From NCBI GenBank assembly GCA_036620675.1, contig JAZHEE010000020.1: a stretch of DNA of 64,000 nucleotides. One strand, written 5' to 3'. The number at the start of each line of letters is the position of its first letter. Position 1 is the stretch's first letter. Both the position numbers and the translations under genes were made by a program. The notes beneath the pieces were generated by a model, which was not told the origin of the DNA, did no database searches, and saw nothing but the letters and a program-made list of their open reading frames with translations. Source of the stretch: Jejubacter sp036620675. Its GTDB lineage: Bacteria > Pseudomonadota > Gammaproteobacteria > Enterobacterales > Enterobacteriaceae. Below are positions 62,887 to 64,000 of the stretch, one piece after another.

Positions 62887-64000
62887 TCAGGGTAGCCGGG
62901 TTTGCTCCGGCAACCGGCGGCGGTCAAAACGCCGCAGGCTGTAGTAGAGAATGGCGGTAAAGAACCAGCCGATAATCCAGGAGATATCGTTGCCGCCGAA
63001 CAGCCAGGTCAGCGGCCCCTGCCAGAATGCGTTAGCGATAAACGGCACCTGGATCGCCAGCCCCAGCAGATAAACCGTTATGCCGTAACCATTCCAGCGT
63101 CCGTAGCGGCCGTGAGGGTCGCTCAGGGCTGGAATATCCACCTTTCCTTTTGAAATCAGGTAGTAGTCCATCAGGCTTATGGCACTCCAGGGAATGAAAC
63201 AGGCCAGCAGCAACAGCAGAAAGTGGGTGAAGCTTTTCAGGAAGTTCGGTTCGCTTAGCAGGGCGATGGCGCAGGAAAGGCTGACCATGACCACCACAAA
63301 CAGCGTACGCGTTCTCTGGCTGATGGTGGTGGTTTTCCGAAAGCCGCAGACGATGGTGGTGAGCGACATAAAGCTACCGTAGGCGTTCATGGTGGTGAAG
63401 GTTATCTTGCCAAAACAGATGGCGAAATAGATAGCCATCGCCATGGCGCCGCTGTTGCCCAGACCCACAATATAGCTGACCTCGTGGCCGGAAAAGGCGT
63501 TACCGGCAATGGCGGCGGCGAACACTCCCAGCGTCATAGAGGCCTGAGTGCCGAGCACCGTACCGCAAAAGGCTGCGCTGAAGACGGCCCGCGCCGAAAC
63601 GGTGTGAGGCAGATAGCGGGAATAGTCGGAAACATAGGGACAGAAGGCTAACTGCCAGGAAGCGGAAAGCGATACCGCCAGCAAAAAAGAGGGCAGTGTG
63701 AAGTGGCGATCGTGCAAAAGCGTAGCAACATCGCTGGAAAGCAGCAGCGTCACAAATAGCCAGGCGAACGCCAGAATTCCCATAACGCTCGCCAGCTTGC
63801 CCAGTTTATGAATCACCCGGTAGCCCAGAACCGCCACTACAATAATAATGGCGCTGAACAACAGCATACCGGTGCTGTTGCCCACGTGCAGCAACTGCGC
63901 CATGGCCTGCCCGGCCAGTACCGTACCGCTTGCTGAAAAGCCGATATACATCAGGCAGGCCAGCACCAGCGGGATCACCGCGCCATATACGCCGAACTGC
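62887..64000 (-). CDS. NCS1/cytosine-permease-family transporter, partial (hut-linked)
   Basis: The frame runs off the right end of the window; codons for QFGVYGA continue upstream of residue 1 of the visible reading frame at 63978. It has at least ten hydrophobic segments. GFSASGTVLAGQAMAQLL and FCPYVSDYSRYLP are typical of CodB-like NCS1 transporters. In Pseudomonas hut clusters a protein of this family imports urocanate (HutTu), which is a reasonable role here. It is tail-to-tail with hutG, four bases apart. Confidence 0.82.
   Translation of the reverse strand, partial: QFGVYGAVIPLVLACLMYIGFSASGTVLAGQAMAQLLHVGNSTGMLLFSAIIIVVAVLGYRVIHKLGKLASVMGILAFAWLFVTLLLSSDVATLLHDRHFTLPSFLLAVSLSASWQLAFCPYVSDYSRYLPHTVSARAVFSAAFCGTVLGTQASMTLGVFAAAIAGNAFSGHEVSYIVGLGNSGAMAMAIYFAICFGKITFTTMNAYGSFMSLTTIVCGFRKTTTISQRTRTLFVVVMVSLSCAIALLSEPNFLKSFTHFLLLLLACFIPWSAISLMDYYLISKGKVDIPALSDPHGRYGRWNGYGITVYLLGLAIQVPFIANAFWQGPLTWLFGGNDISWIIGWFFTAILYYSLRRFDRRRLPEQTRLP

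Noticed and set aside
1..64000. CRISPR arrays, intact insertion sequences, prophage and tRNA genes
   Set aside because: I saw no regularly spaced direct repeats, no intact transposase gene, no phage structural genes and no tRNA cloverleaf. Only the Rpn remnant relates to mobility.

Overview
The window is a chromosomal segment of a member of the Enterobacteriaceae, in the broad Klebsiella/Enterobacter/Escherichia group. I infer this from near-identity of many products to E. coli proteins and from gene order: the left 18 kb reproduces the E. coli segment from the end of the rrnA operon through mob, yihD, srkA, dsbA, yihG, polA, spf, yihA, csrC, yihI, hemN, yshB, glnG, glnL, glnA and typA. The genus cannot be fixed from this alone. 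Coding density and base composition look uniform except in a few AT-rich intergenic stretches.

Region 1 (1-17.8 kb) is conserved housekeeping sequence. It opens with the last 14 bases of a 5S rRNA gene and its terminators. It carries molybdenum cofactor, disulfide-bond, DNA polymerase I, ribosome assembly, haem and nitrogen-control genes, plus the small RNAs Spot 42 and CsrC. The glnA promoter shows a sigma-54 element and NtrC sites. Local departures from E. coli are a MobA-MobB fusion and the absence of yihF.

Region 2 (17.8-25.4 kb) begins with REP-like repeats and then holds yidL-yidK-yidJ-yidH-yidG-yidF-emrD, which in E. coli lies elsewhere. It reads as a cytosolic sulfatase, its radical-SAM activator, a sodium-coupled transporter and an AraC-type regulator.

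Region 3 (25.5-43.8 kb) is accessory metabolism: a LysR-controlled 3-hydroxybutyrate/acetoacetate operon, a hexapeptide acyltransferase, fructose-6-phosphate aldolase, an oxidoreductase, a three-subunit membrane dehydrogenase (Tat subunit, GMC flavoprotein, tri-haem cytochrome c), a LacI regulator, an FMN/iron-sulfur glutamate-synthase-like protein, two outer-membrane porins and two small exported proteins.

Region 4 (43.7-52.8 kb) is a carbohydrate cluster: an MFS transporter, three AP-endonuclease-fold sugar isomerases, an RpiB-type isomerase, a DhaK-DhaL fusion kinase, a divergent triosephosphate-isomerase paralogue and a SorC-type regulator. The set fits tetrose/tetrulose (erythrulose-type) catabolism to erythrose 4-phosphate. 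A shared ATGTTCAT motif lies in front of the MFS operon, the divergent rpiB/kinase pair and the regulator gene. This is the best candidate for an incompletely described system.

Region 5 (52.8-55.2 kb) is decayed DNA: a DUF4225-type gene with three frameshifts, a small convergent membrane-protein gene and a truncated Rpn nuclease gene.

Region 6 (55.2-64 kb) is a histidine-utilization cluster: hutU, hutH, hutC, hutF, hutI, hutG and a cytosine-permease-family transporter that runs off the right end. It encodes the five-step deiminase/deformylase route, and three HutC-like operators are visible.
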